A stretch of DNA of 64,000 nucleotides from Epithemia pelagica (lineage: Eukaryota > Bacillariophyta > Bacillariophyceae > Surirellales > Surirellaceae): the NCBI GenBank assembly GCA_946965045.2, contig OX337229.1:1984001-2048000 (forward strand). The letters are read 5' to 3'. Below are positions 52,466 to 62,970 of the stretch, one piece after another. Below the pieces are notes generated by a model. It was not told the origin of the DNA. It worked only from the letters and a program-made list of their open reading frames with translations, and did no database searches. Both the position numbers and the translations under genes were made by a program. Position 1 is the first letter of the stretch. Each line of letters opens with the position of its first letter.

Positions 52466-53434
52466 ATGCAATCGGATGATATGATATGGCAGGTGATAAA
52501 TCACCAGTTTTGCTCCTTCAAGACCACAATCGGAAAAGCCTTGTCGGACAAGCAGCACTTTTGTCGACATCCATATTCTGTCACAGGGTTTTGCAACCGC
52601 ACATCGTGTCCCTTGGCCAACAGCAAGTATGCAACTCTGCGGGAAGACAATGGTCGCGTCAGTCTCTACATCAAGACGGTAGAGCGCGCTCATTCACCGA
52701 AAAACATGTGGGAAAAAATATACCTGTCTCGAAACTACTCCAAGGCCCTGGCTCAGATTGACGAGCACCTGCAGTACTTTCCAAAAGTATTAATTCATCG
52801 AAACAAGCAACGATTGACCAAAATCCACCAATATCTGATCCGTATGCGAAAAATTGAGCTCAAAGTTCGATCAGGCCGCAAGGCAAAAATGGTCTCCATA
52901 CACAGGAAGGTTGAACAAAGAGAAGAACGACGAGAACGAAAGGCGTTGGTGGCAGCTAAGATTGAAACCGCGCTCGAGAAAGAACTAACTGAGCGATTGG
53001 CAAAGGGTGCATATGGTGATATTTATAACTTTCCGGAGAGTCCATACCAGAAAGCGTTGCAAACAGCTGAAGAGAAAGAGGAAGAAACGGAAGCCTTGTC
53101 AGAAGAGGAGGAACAGGATGAGGATGAAATGGAAAGTATGGTTGAGTACGTGGAAGACTTAGATTCGGAGGAGGAACTAGAGGAAGACGACGATATTGAA
53201 GACATGGCAGACTACTTAGGCGATGGACAATGGGGTTCTCGGGGCGACGACAGCGATGATGATGACGATGACGAGAGAGCCGATGGAGACGACAAAAAAT
53301 ATGACGACGACATGAATAGAAAACCATCCAAAAGGGATAAACGTAGTCCAAAGAAGCGGGGGCCGCGGATTGAAATTGAATACGAGGAAGAGAGGGAAGA
53401 TCAAGGCCAACAAATGGTTTCAACCGCGACCTAG
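52466..53434 (+). CDS. MAK16: MAK16, 60S ribosome biogenesis factor
   Basis: Single exon, 322 aa, ATG 52466. The N-terminal half is nearly diagnostic: MIWQVINHQFCSFK, FCRHPYSVTGFCNRTSCPLA (the Cys cluster), SKYATLREDNG, LYIKTVERAHSP and MWEKIYLSRNYSKAL, then HRNKQRLTKIHQYLIR. Residues 130-190 are basic and helical; from about 205 the tail is very acidic with runs of Glu and Asp, ending in a basic patch. MAK16 is a nucleolar factor binding the 5.8S/25S region in early pre-60S particles. The length fits the family. Confidence 0.97.
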   Translation: MQSDDMIWQVINHQFCSFKTTIGKALSDKQHFCRHPYSVTGFCNRTSCPLANSKYATLREDNGRVSLYIKTVERAHSPKNMWEKIYLSRNYSKALAQIDEHLQYFPKVLIHRNKQRLTKIHQYLIRMRKIELKVRSGRKAKMVSIHRKVEQREERRERKALVAAKIETALEKELTERLAKGAYGDIYNFPESPYQKALQTAEEKEEETEALSEEEEQDEDEMESMVEYVEDLDSEEELEEDDDIEDMADYLGDGQWGSRGDDSDDDDDDERADGDDKKYDDDMNRKPSKRDKRSPKKRGPRIEIEYEEEREDQGQQMVSTAT

Positions 53435-53571
53435 AGGAGTCCAGGTAGCCCATGATGATGATAGCCCCTCTGGCTTGGGGTTAGCTTAAGGTAGCTCCTT
53501 CAAACCCTAACGTAGACCGAAACCCTGAACCCTGAACACCAACCCCCAAGAAGCACAAAGATCCTGAAGAC

Positions 53572-54234
53572 ATGACGGTCATGTCTTTGGAGCATCGCCT
53601 TACACTTTTGGAAAAAGAGAGGCATACTTGTCCTCACAATTACGAAGTAGATGATTCTATGAGAAAAGCGCGGCAGGCTGTTGAAGATGCCTGCATATTC
53701 TCGGCGGTTTGGAAGTGGGTGCCTTCTAAATATTATAATTGGCCATTGGATCAAAGGGCGGACTTCTTGACTGGTAGCTCCAAGAACCTGGACTTCTTAT
53801 GTAAATCTTTGGTTATGGAAAACAAGAAAGTATTGGATAATGATCCCGACACCAAAACGAACCCGCGGTTCGTCGTCGTGATTATCCAGTATGCCGCATC
53901 TTTTTCTAACAAAAAGTTGGGAACGGCCATACGCTCACTACGCCCTCTTCATGACCGCATTGACATAAGCCGCTTCGATTTTCGTATCGCATCGAGTGAG
54001 GATAATGATCGATTGACGGGATACAGACACAATAGTGTCACTCCGTTTGGTTTGCTATCAGATATCCCTATCATTCTGACAAAAGAAGTGGTGGATTTAA
54101 AATATTTTTGGATGGGAGGCGGACATGTTGATCTCAAACTCAGAGTATCATCATCAGAGTTCATCGACAAAATGAAACCCTTGGTTGCCGATATCAGTGA
54201 TCCTCGTGACGGCATGGACGAGTTAGACGCATAG
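53572..54234 (+). CDS. YbaK/aminoacyl-tRNA deacylase domain protein
   Basis: Single exon, 220 aa. Residues 1-45 are a short helical region beginning LEHRLTLLEKER. The body follows the YbaK fold: KSLVMENKK (strand with the conserved Lys), RFVVVIIQY, LTGYRHNSVTPFGL (the G-x-V-x-P-F-G motif), IPIILTKEVVDL and FWMGGGHVDLKLRVS (the GGG-x-x-D element). The domain hydrolyses mischarged tRNAs such as Cys-tRNA-Pro. Eukaryotic free-standing forms have a similar layout. The upstream flank contains CCCTGAA repeats. Confidence 0.88.
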   Translation: MTVMSLEHRLTLLEKERHTCPHNYEVDDSMRKARQAVEDACIFSAVWKWVPSKYYNWPLDQRADFLTGSSKNLDFLCKSLVMENKKVLDNDPDTKTNPRFVVVIIQYAASFSNKKLGTAIRSLRPLHDRIDISRFDFRIASSEDNDRLTGYRHNSVTPFGLLSDIPIILTKEVVDLKYFWMGGGHVDLKLRVSSSEFIDKMKPLVADISDPRDGMDELDA

Positions 54235-54424
54235 GTAGTAGGTAGGCCCTTTCATCGCTTCACAACAATCTACGTATGCAATGAAACAAATTGAATGCCT
54301 TAAAGACATGGTTAAGTTTAAATTCATACTGCTAACTTTAATCAGTTGTTTGACCTTGTGCGGTATGCAATGAAATGGCTCAGTGAAACTGAAAACATCG
54401 GTCCTACTCACTAGTCCAATGAAT

Positions 54425-54902
54425 TTAGCCCATCACACTCTTAAGTTGTTCTTCGCTGTCCAACAATTTCACAAAGGCTTCGGAATCAAGGAACTTTTCG
54501 AAATCTGGTGATTCTATATCGGGGATTGCACCGCTTGGTGTCGATGGCGCGGCGGCAGCCGGTGCTTCCTCAACAACCTTCTTGGACGAGAAAAGCGTGC
54601 TGATCTTGTACATCAAATAAAGACCAAAGTAGCCCCCGAACACAGCCATACAAACTGGAAAATAGAAATAAAAGAATAAGAATACATCTAAAGGGAGTTC
54701 CAAACAGGTTGCGGTGGTCGACGGATGACAAACCTTGGTGGTCTTCTGGGAAGTACGTTCGCACCACTTTATCGAGTCCTTCCCACTTCGGAGGAGGAGC
54801 ATGTGATCCGCCAAGACCCATGTGGCGCTTTTGGCTGTGGCCAATCAATTGTCGAGCCAAGGCACGACGAGAAGTCGCGGCGACAGAAGAAAGAGGAATC
54901 AT
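54425..54902 (-). CDS. Small mitochondrial single-pass membrane protein
   Basis: Exons 54902-54734 and 54654-54425 on the minus strand, with a 79-nt intron (GTTTGT...CCAG with a strong pyrimidine tract); 132 aa. The N-terminus MIPLSSVAATSRRALARQL is a typical mitochondrial presequence. Then come GGSHAPPPKWEGLDKVVRTY and, after the junction, VCMAVFGGYFGLYLMYKI (one membrane helix), an Ala/Pro linker and an acidic tail. The pattern of a short matrix or intermembrane part, one helix and a tail fits an accessory subunit of a respiratory complex, but I do not recognise it. Divergent from the gene at 55173. Confidence 0.7.
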
Positions 54903-55172
54903 GGTAACAACAATGGAGCCTTGTCGATGGTCCGTCTCGTGTGACGCAGAGCGTAAGTCCCTCGTCCTTGGCTTCAATGTGAGCTAGGTAGTGATATTTT
55001 TTATTTCAACATTGTGCTATTTATCAAATTTCCAGCGTTTTTGTTCTCTACAGGAGAACCAAACCCAGACCGGCAGCACCGACATCGCTCAAAAGGACAT
55101 CATACATCATCGAAAGCAAGAGAAGCCCAGTGCAGTCAGTTCATCGGTAGAGCAAGAACAAATACTCGTAGC

Positions 55173-55603
55173 ATGCCCAGCAATAATCCCATAACGAGAT
55201 GGATTTTATCTGTAACACAGTCGCATTCGCAACATCTCGACGATCAATGGTACCATCTCAACGCGGTGTAAGTACTTTGAGCTATGTAGTGTCACTTTCG
55301 GTCGACGAGTTTGGTACAGGCATAGATCCTTCTGTTGTAGACTCTTCTCATCGATCTCATTTATTGTATGACAGGCATAATATTCTGGCGGTCCGCCTAT
55401 GCGACAAGTGGCTCCACAACAAAAATGGAGAAGGTATAGTGACCTTCGACGAATGGGGCCCAGATACGATATCCTGGGCGAAGAGGCCTTGCGATGAACT
55501 CAGCATCAACTCAAAGAAACCAGATGTTGTGTGCGAAACGTATGCCCTTGCAGCGATCAAGCGTCGAGAGCGTCTTCTACGTGAAGTGAACGAAGAAGCT
55601 TAG
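55173..55603 (+). CDS. Small two-exon protein of unknown function
   Basis: Exons 55173-55267 and 55375-55603 joined over a 107-nt GTAAGT...ACAG intron; 107 aa in frame. The product starts MPSNNPITRWILSVTQSHSQ and includes LAVRLCDKWLHNKNGEG, TFDEWGPDTISWAKRP and a helical, basic C-terminus (LAAIKRRERLLREV). No transmembrane helix, signal peptide or known domain is visible. The consensus donor and frame-keeping junction support the model. It shares the divergent upstream region with the mitochondrial protein gene. Confidence 0.55.
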
Positions 55604-55760
55604 AGTTCCTAGAGACTCCGTCCGAGATCTTTACTTTCAGATTTGACAGACCATTTGTCATATCGGTAATCTTGGCTTTCTCCTTTCTAAGAAAGAACTG
55701 CTCGCGTGTGTGATTTATTTTAATAGGGCTTGAACATACTTTTAATTACAAAAATATGCG

Positions 55761-56894
55761 TCATGACCAATCCGCAATCATACCTGCGGAAGGAGTCTCA
55801 TCATTTCCTGTTAATTTCCAAACAATCCGGCGGTCCCGATCAATTGAATGATGTTCTGCTTGGATAAGAAGTGGCTCGGCCGTTGCGCCGGATTCACCGT
55901 TGTACCCAAAGGACAAGGTTAGGTTGCCAGATAGATGGAGAGTATCGAGCCCAGAACTATTGGGTGTAGAGTTTACCCGCCTCGAGGTGGCAAAAGCAGA
56001 AGAATGCTTCTGAATGGAAGAACCCATCCATCGGCCTACACTTTGACCATCAAGTCCTCCACCATCAGCTACCGTACCTGACGACGAGGAACTGTCGTAC
56101 TGGCGCTCCCACGATATTGTGACGGAGGGGGAAGAAAATTTATTTGATGAGAGAAATTGCCATGCAAATTCCCCTTCCGACAGATTCTCTACCCTCGAAA
56201 CAAGAACACTCAGACGGACGCGATGAAGAGGCGCGTCATGGGTACTGCAATCGAAGACAGTTTCGAGTCGCCATGTATTTGGGACGTTTGGGGCTTTTTT
56301 GTCAAGAACAGCCGAAGCAAAGCACTCCGCTCTGTTGATAGGGAACGATGTGATGAGTTGAGGACTTTCAATCGCTTTGACAACGTCCATATTGTCGACA
56401 GAGCAACCCGTTTCTGGTAGAATTGTCAAGACATGACGTGTCCATGGCTTCATGTCCTCACTGGCCAAGTCTTCCGAAACTAACGTTTCCACATAGTCGG
56501 GCACCTGTCCCCATTCCAACATACTTTCAGGAACCCACAGTTCAGGAAGAGGCAGGACATTGCCCTCTTTGTCCAGTTTCACCGTAATGCCAGCGAAATC
56601 ACCGCCCATCACAGCGCTCTCAGCATGGTGCTCGACTTCGATCGCAGCATTGGAAAAGGAGTTGATTTTGGTATGTTCGGCGCCTGGCAAATCAAGAGTT
56701 TTTCTCATGATCCAGGTGCTATATCTTGGAAAGAGAGAAAATGAGGAACATCCTCTTTGAAAGAGTGCAAATGTGCAGGCACAGCTCAAGGCAAAAGTTC
56801 GTTGATCATTGTTGAAAACTGTGTTTAGAATCGTTCCAATATAACCACCAACACTGTAGGTTCTCTTCCATTTGCTTCCACATCTGTATGACAT
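55761..56894 (-). CDS. Conserved-looking protein of unknown function
   Basis: Single exon, up to 377 aa from the ATG at 56894; a second ATG at MRKTLDLPG would give a shorter protein without the Cys/Phe-rich first 60 residues. Recognisable stretches include AVMGGDFAGITVKLDKEGNV, LPELWVPESMLEWGQVPDY and RRIVWKLTGNDE. The second half alternates short polar strands and Ser/Gly loops, suggesting beta structure, perhaps lipocalin-like. No catalytic motif is visible and I cannot name the family. Head-to-head with the nucleotide transporter gene. Confidence 0.65.
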   Translation of the reverse strand: MSYRCGSKWKRTYSVGGYIGTILNTVFNNDQRTFALSCACTFALFQRGCSSFSLFPRYSTWIMRKTLDLPGAEHTKINSFSNAAIEVEHHAESAVMGGDFAGITVKLDKEGNVLPLPELWVPESMLEWGQVPDYVETLVSEDLASEDMKPWTRHVLTILPETGCSVDNMDVVKAIESPQLITSFPINRAECFASAVLDKKAPNVPNTWRLETVFDCSTHDAPLHRVRLSVLVSRVENLSEGEFAWQFLSSNKFSSPSVTISWERQYDSSSSSGTVADGGGLDGQSVGRWMGSSIQKHSSAFATSRRVNSTPNSSGLDTLHLSGNLTLSFGYNGESGATAEPLLIQAEHHSIDRDRRIVWKLTGNDETPSAGMIADWS

Positions 56895-57355
56895 TTCAAC
56901 GAGGTAAACTCAGACCTTTTTACACAGCGTTTTTCGTTTTCGGGGTTCTACGATTCCACTTATATGTCCTCTCGCTGGTCGAATTGACAAAGTTGCTGGT
57001 GCGCCACGGATGCAAAAAGGAGAAAAGTGAGAAAGAGAGGAATGATGAAGCACTGACCACAGAATGTAGTAGTGGTCATCCGGAAGGGGTCACGCGCGTG
57101 ACATTCTCAAAACGCAATCCATCCACCCATACGGGGTCCGGGGGACGAAAAATTCCACCACGATAGATAATACTACGCTGTCACGGTGGAATTTTTCGTC
57201 CCCCGGAGCCCATAATGGTGAATGGAGGACGACGAACCCACCCCAATGCATGAATGCCTGGAAGACCTCCATTTCGTACCTTTGGAAGCCTTCATCAGAG
57301 TACGAAACTCCGCTGTGGTCCATCATAAGAATCTTTCTCCGAATTAGCAGAACTC
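56895..57355. promoter_or_regulatory. Divergent intergenic region with a hairpin
   Basis: 461 bp between outward-facing genes, with the inverted repeat at 57137-57207 described separately. Confidence 0.45.
57137..57207. repeat. Perfect 23-bp inverted repeat with 25-nt loop
   Basis: Left arm 57137-57159 (TCCGGGGGACGAAAAATTCC then ACC) and right arm 57185-57207 are exact reverse complements; weaker pairing continues outside. It lies 150 bp upstream of the transporter start. It could be a cruciform/hairpin regulatory element or a small inverted-repeat transposon. Confidence 0.9.
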
Positions 57356-59381
57356 ATGTCGCAATCCAAAGACCCATTCCCCATGTCTTCCCCCGAGGCG
57401 GAACGCTTAGCTGCCTCTGTGGAAGGTGGATCGGGTGATGCAACCAACCAATGGAGTAGCATGGCCACCACAACAAAGTCCTCAGGCCCTGAGGCGATCA
57501 TCACTACGAATGAAGGATCGACTGAGGCAGGCCAGACTTTGGTGGAAGGAAAAAGTCGTCAGCGAGAAAGCAACGAAGACGATATTTACGGAAACATAGA
57601 TGACGAAAAGGATGAGGACGATGACGAGGATAACTTCCTGGATCGACCATTATGGGAATCGCGGGGTTCGATAATTGATCGTGCATTGGCTGGCACTCAG
57701 CGGATTCTGTACAAGATATACCGACGATTATATGGAGACGATTTACCAGTTTCAGAGATGTTACGAACATTGTGTATGGCTTCCACTTTACTTTTCATGA
57801 TTGGTGGCTACTGGACGTTGCGTTCATTGAAAGATGCTGTTGTCATGGCTTTGAACGGAGTCGAATATATTCCGATTGCAAAGATGGCATCTGTTGGGGT
57901 TATTCTGTGTGTGGTTCCCATATACAACAGTTTGCTGGACTCGGGAATGCCACGACACCACCTTTTTTATCTCTTCGGATCGGTCTATTTTGGGCTCTTC
58001 TCTTGTATTGGCGTACTGCTCATGCATCCCACTATAGGACTAGCGAACCAGCAATTGAGCCCGTATCGTATCTTGGGTTGGATTTCATACTGTGGCATTG
58101 AGTCCTTCGGATCAGTCATGGTTAGTCTCTATTGGGCATTTGCGAACTCCAACTTCTCTTTGAAAACTGCAAAGGCGTCCTATGGGGTGATGGTTGCCAC
58201 GGGACAAATTGGCAGTATTCTGGGGCCCACCCTAGTAAATGCGCTGTCCGACACATGGGGACCTGCAAAACTGTATGTCTTATAAGAATGAGACTCTTCG
58301 ATTTCCTTGATTGTGATGATCGTGTCTCACCTTTGTATGGTATCACTTAATGTTCAGGTATTTGCTCGGATCTCTCTGTATGCTTCTATTGCAGGTGACA
58401 ATCTATATGTACGTATCAATCTATGGCAGTGCTGAGAGGAATGCGTCAGGTAGTGACGCTCCGAAAAAGAAAGAGAGCGCCGGAATCTTGGAAGGAGTCT
58501 TCCTTTTCATCAAGCACCATTACGTCAAAGGTATATTTGCAATCAGTTGTCTTTTCATGGTGGAAGTAACTATTGTCGATTACACAATGAAAGTGTTGGC
58601 CCAGAATCATTTTGCTCAGGAACATCCTTGTGAGATAGGCATGTCGTGCTACGATCCCGAAGAAGGTAACCATGGAATGTCAGAGGCCGCGACCGCCGCA
58701 GTGACGCGCTTTCTGGGCTTATTTGGACAAGCCACCAATGGGCTTTCGTTTGTCATGAGTCTACTTGGTACTAGCGCTGTCATCCGAATCCTTGGATTGC
58801 GCTTGACCTTGCTTCTCTTTCCCTCGATTTGTTTGTGTGTCATCATAATGGTGCGACTGAACCCAACTCTAAATGTTGTCTTTCTCGCCATGATCTTGCT
58901 GAAAGGCTTCTCATACAGCCTCAACAATCCTACTAAAGAAATGTTGTACCAGCCCACCAGCCAGGCGGTTCGCTACAAGGCAAAAAGTTGGATTGATACG
59001 TTTGGGGCACGGGGTTCAAAAGCAATGGGAAGCGTCGTAACACATTCGTTTTCTAACAGTGCAGCAAACTTGGTCAACAATGGATCTTTGGTAGGAATTG
59101 CCGTTGCTGCCATTTTGATTATCAATGCAACTTTCATGGGAAGAAAGTTTGATGAATACATGGAGTCAGGCTACATTGTTGGTGAAGAATCCACGGGAAT
59201 ATCCGAGGATGGCGGAAGCAATGTTGAGCTTGGGACGGTGCAGAATGATGTAGACGACACAAGCTGTGCTATCGAAGACGATGATGGAGTAGGTCCCGAG
59301 GAAGAGGGACAAGTCGAAGGTGACGAAGGTTCCGGGAGTCCCGCTGAAGAAGGGAATAGTCCGGAGGTGTCACGGGTGTGA
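57356..59381 (+). CDS. NTT-type nucleotide transporter (Tlc ATP/ADP translocase family)
   Basis: Exons 57356-58272 and 58358-59381 with an 85-nt GTATGT...CAG intron; 646 aa. The first 100 residues are acidic and Ser-rich, without a hydrophobic signal. About eleven to twelve membrane segments follow: [60 protein letters not shown] and [19 protein letters not shown], the last being the NNPTKE-type motif typical of plastid and Rickettsia/Chlamydia nucleotide carriers. Diatoms have several NTTs for plastid and ER membranes. The tail is again acidic. Exchange of ATP/ADP or import of nucleotides is the family role; which one here cannot be read. Confidence 0.93.
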
Positions 59382-59660
59382 GACATGACAAGAATCGAGC
59401 TCTTGCTGGTTTCGTCTATCGGCATACTCTTTCCTTTCTTCCAAGGTCGGAACCTAGATCACACGGCCTGTCGTCTCTACCGATACCGGCGACGTGACTT
59501 CACGAGATAAAATAGACGACACAAAAGGCGGGGCCTTCGGATTCTCCCTGAAACATCTCCTTTGACGTGAGTCCAGAGTCCACACCACCTTTCGTAGAGA
59601 AGTAATCTAGATGTTTCCTCCGCAGCCACTGTGTCCAGGATGACATGACGCAACGATTCT

Positions 59661-60791
59661 CTACCTCTGTTTAAACACTGCATTGAAAGAGATACCATTC
59701 ATGTCGTCAATGACCGACCGAACCTCTGGAATTGAGGGAATCATGTAGTTGGACGAAATATTCCCTCTTCGAGCATTTGTTGGACGTATTCGGCACGTGA
59801 TCATTCCAATTTCCTTGGCTGCTTTCAGATAGTCATCTCGATCTGACACGAGCAAAATGAGATTGGGATGCAAATTCAATTTTTCCAACGCCTGTTTGAC
59901 TAGAAATTTGGCACCATCACTGCCATCCTTTAACAGAACATCAAAAACGACATCCTTGAGTTGGCGCGTAAAATCCACCATAAGAGCCCCTTCATCTTCT
60001 GTATCCTCCACATATGCTGAACCATTGGACGGTTTGGGAAGTAGGCATATTTTGATGGATCTCTGCGTCATATATTGCAGCAAGCTGCCAGTTCCAGTTT
60101 GCGCTATCCATCGCTTCCCCAAAGTGGACGGTTCGTTGATTGCAATCTTCCGCGCAGCCAAATGGCCACCCGCATCGCCCCGTTTCAGCGTTTCCTCTAC
60201 TTGCTTCTTGGCTAGGTCTACTCCAGAGACTCCACCAAGACCACGTTGGGCCAGTTTATCGGCGTATTTCGACCGTATATCACTCATTATGGAGTGATTC
60301 TTATCTGGAGTAGGTTTCTTTTTTTCAGTCAGAGGTTTCTTTTCGCCAGTGAGTATGGAAAGGTCATCCATCTCATAGGTTTTGTCGCGTTCGGAAGAAG
60401 AATCTCCTCCTAGATTGACCCTCAATAAGCTTGCCACTTGTTGTACTGCATTTGTGTCAGGTAAGACGTTGCCGAGAACGCTACTGGATGCAGATTTTTC
60501 ATCTAACGAGGTCTTTCGAGAGGGGGTGTCGTCTTGCTGTTGCTTTGAAGGATCCGCAACCGCGGAAGTAAGGACATGGAAATCAAAGGCGACTGCCTGT
60601 ACCCGACAATTCTTGCTGGCGTTGATTCGAGCACTCGACTTATCGTTCAGGGCCGATGGTGCCCCACCCATATCAAGCATTCGACCAATGCTGAGACAGC
60701 GAATCGCCGTCGTCGCGTTCCTCCTTCGAAATCCATCGCTTATACTTTGACATGAAAGACTGCTTCTCCAAACCAAACAAGGCAGCGCCAT
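59661..60791 (-). CDS. Probable HAD-like domain protein, organelle-targeted
   Basis: First ATG at 60791, 376 aa, single exon. The N-terminus (RRRNATTAIRCLSIGRML) is basic and hydroxylated like a mitochondrial presequence. VQAVAFDFHVLTSA and the C-terminal LILLVSDRDDYLKAAKEIGM with the following CRIRP resemble the first and last motifs of HAD phosphatases, but the nucleophile motif DxD reads DFH, so activity is doubtful. The middle is Lys/Asp-rich and low-complexity (about residues 90-200). The call rests on motif shape only. Confidence 0.55.
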   Translation of the reverse strand: MALPCLVWRSSLSCQSISDGFRRRNATTAIRCLSIGRMLDMGGAPSALNDKSSARINASKNCRVQAVAFDFHVLTSAVADPSKQQQDDTPSRKTSLDEKSASSSVLGNVLPDTNAVQQVASLLRVNLGGDSSSERDKTYEMDDLSILTGEKKPLTEKKKPTPDKNHSIMSDIRSKYADKLAQRGLGGVSGVDLAKKQVEETLKRGDAGGHLAARKIAINEPSTLGKRWIAQTGTGSLLQYMTQRSIKICLLPKPSNGSAYVEDTEDEGALMVDFTRQLKDVVFDVLLKDGSDGAKFLVKQALEKLNLHPNLILLVSDRDDYLKAAKEIGMITCRIRPTNARRGNISSNYMIPSIPEVRSVIDDMNGISFNAVFKQR

Positions 60792-61120
60792 TTGATTCCT
60801 TGTGTCAATCAATCAAAGATCGATGGATGTTGTGCTGCATCATCGTGCAATCCACATCTATCTCCGGGTTATACCGTGGAAAAATCAGCAACGTTGCATA
60901 GGTAGTAGCAGTAGCAGGAGTATGTTAAAAACGCATCAAGAAGGACCCCTCCTCTAGCCGACAGAGAAAGAGACTCAATATGTGATTTCTTACTATGTTG
61001 TCATCCATTTCTACAACGTGAACGTGAAATAGCACAGAAAAAGAAGTGAATTGAATGCAACACCAGCATCAGATCGCCTGCCCCATATCCCTGTTAACAC
61101 GATGACCTGCGTAGCGATTG
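60792..61120. other. Intergenic region
   Basis: 329 bp between the HAD-like gene start and the thioredoxin-like stop. No feature recognised. Confidence 0.45.
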
Positions 61121-62098
61121 CTACGATTCTTTTGAAGCAGAATCCCCGTCCGCTAGTTTCTTCCACTCCTCCGGAGCGGTGGTGGGTGTCAGCTTCTCGA
61201 AATCTGCAACGGCATCCTCCGATACAACAGCACCAGTTTTTGCTGAAAATATCTTCAGGGTAGGGATGCCACCCTTCACTTCATCCACACCGACGTCCTT
61301 CATTTCTTTCTTCGCACAAGTCTTGAAATGAAGCTTTAACTGCTTGATCTCATCAGTATTTCCAAAAGGAATTGTTGAGAAGACATCTTTACCACCAGAA
61401 GACTCTATGAATTTCTCCATTTCGTCTGCTGTCTCATCACTACTAACGTACACAACACGAATCATCGATGATGAATCATCCACTTTCGTCAAAAGAGAAG
61501 CGATCTTCGGCACCACCGGTTTACAGTCGGGGCACCACCCGGCGGAGAACAGAAGTCCCACTAGCGGAACTTTTGAATCAGTTCCGAAATGGGGGACAAG
61601 TGAAGGGAAATCATCCGGAAAAGACTTTGATCCTGTATCCTTCTCTTCCTGCTTCTTAGAGTCCTTCTCAGCTTCTGCCTTAGATTCTTTTTCTTTGGAT
61701 TCTTCCTTTTCTATATCTTCTCCTTTTTCCTTTTCTGCAGCATCTGTGGACTCCTTCTCTGCTTCTTTGGTCGAACTCTCTTCTTTCATCTCATCCCCTT
61801 TCTCTGCCTCTTTCTCTGGCTTTTCCTCAGTTGCTGTCTTTTTATCTTCTTTCTTTGAGCCCTTTTTCCCTTTCTTAGTAGTCTCCTTTGTCTCCTTCTC
61901 CGGAGCCTCTTCAGGCTCAGGCTCTTTTGAAGGTTTCTTGGGAGATTTACCTTTACCACTCTTTTTAGTCTTTACTTCTTTCTCAGCCTTCTCCTCATCC
62001 TTTTCTGCTTTGGATTTCTTTTTCTTGGGTTCGCTCTCAACGGTTTCTCCACTTTTCAAAGATTGCTCAGCGCGCTTCCGTAAGCGTTCGCTTCTCAT
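61121..62098 (-). CDS. Thioredoxin-like (tryparedoxin/nucleoredoxin type) protein with Lys/Glu-rich N-terminal half
   Basis: Single exon, 325 aa, ATG 62098. Residues 1-155 are almost entirely Lys, Glu, Ser, Thr and Pro and probably disordered. The C-terminal domain is thioredoxin-like: VGLLFSAGWCPDCKPVVPKI carries a WCPDC active site, then MIRVVYVSSDE, STIPFGN and GGIPTLKIFSAKTG with the cis-Pro. The insertion pattern matches tryparedoxin/nucleoredoxin rather than classical thioredoxin. It likely reduces or isomerises disulfides in cytosol or nucleus. The charged tail could bind nucleic acid or other proteins. Confidence 0.88.
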   Translation of the reverse strand: MRSERLRKRAEQSLKSGETVESEPKKKKSKAEKDEEKAEKEVKTKKSGKGKSPKKPSKEPEPEEAPEKETKETTKKGKKGSKKEDKKTATEEKPEKEAEKGDEMKEESSTKEAEKESTDAAEKEKGEDIEKEESKEKESKAEAEKDSKKQEEKDTGSKSFPDDFPSLVPHFGTDSKVPLVGLLFSAGWCPDCKPVVPKIASLLTKVDDSSSMIRVVYVSSDETADEMEKFIESSGGKDVFSTIPFGNTDEIKQLKLHFKTCAKKEMKDVGVDEVKGGIPTLKIFSAKTGAVVSEDAVADFEKLTPTTAPEEWKKLADGDSASKES

Positions 62099-62970
62099 GG
62101 TGAACAGAAGAGCCTGGACGAGGACAAAAGGAAACAGCTACTACAACTGCCAAGATCTCTCGACAAACTCGAAAGGGATCAACACCAGAGTTCTCTGCGG
62201 GAAAAGTAGCGAATGGAGTCAAAGCATCAACGACGATCTCCTTACTTCTCGCGGATTAGCCCCCGAACCCGAATGATTTTTGAAATGGCGATACTCTTTG
62301 CTCGACAGTGCGACAACTCAAGAAGCACTGCATATCATGTGAGAGACAAACCAAGTCGATCAAAGAGAGAGGACGAAATCTTCCCTCCGATCGCTCATGT
62401 CGCGCCGGCCCTGTCGAAGCTGGCCTATGTGACGTTAAATAGCACTTATAGTAAAGTATTGGGTGTGCAGAGAATGCGAAGATTTTTGGCGTTGTGGTGC
62501 GCGAAAAACTTTAACGTATTTTGTAGGAGATTCAATTCAGGTAAATGAACGTTAACTTATTTAGGAAGGGTGATCGCAGATAAGACCATGTGTACAAGCC
62601 TTCGTACGTAGTACGTCTATTTCGTTTTTGGTTTTTGGCCTAAAGCTACATTATTTAAAACAATGGCCTTACAGTAGCAAGAATAAATACCAAGACAATA
62701 GTCTAACGAGCTGGGACACCCAGGATTTTTGTGGTGATCCACAGTTTTCTGTCTTGTCCGACATCCTACCAATAGTAACTTAACGGTATGATGAACGCCG
62801 TCCGATACGAAATATTTCGTAACACGATTTGAATCATCCGTTGGATGTTGCCAATCGACTTTAACCGCTACTTACACGTTAAATCAAGATATCCTACAGT
62901 TTTTACATATTTATAGTGTATGGATTAGTGTAGAATAATTTTGATTATAGAGTAGAAGTACACTAATAGG
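62099..62970. other. A+T-richer intergenic region
   Basis: No supported gene; an ORF at 62213-62548 has no family features. The part after 62550 is A+T-richer. Confidence 0.4.

Noticed and set aside
61344-62276. 310-aa plus-strand Ser/Phe-rich ORF
   Set aside because: Mirror of the Lys/Glu-rich thioredoxin-like gene on the minus strand.
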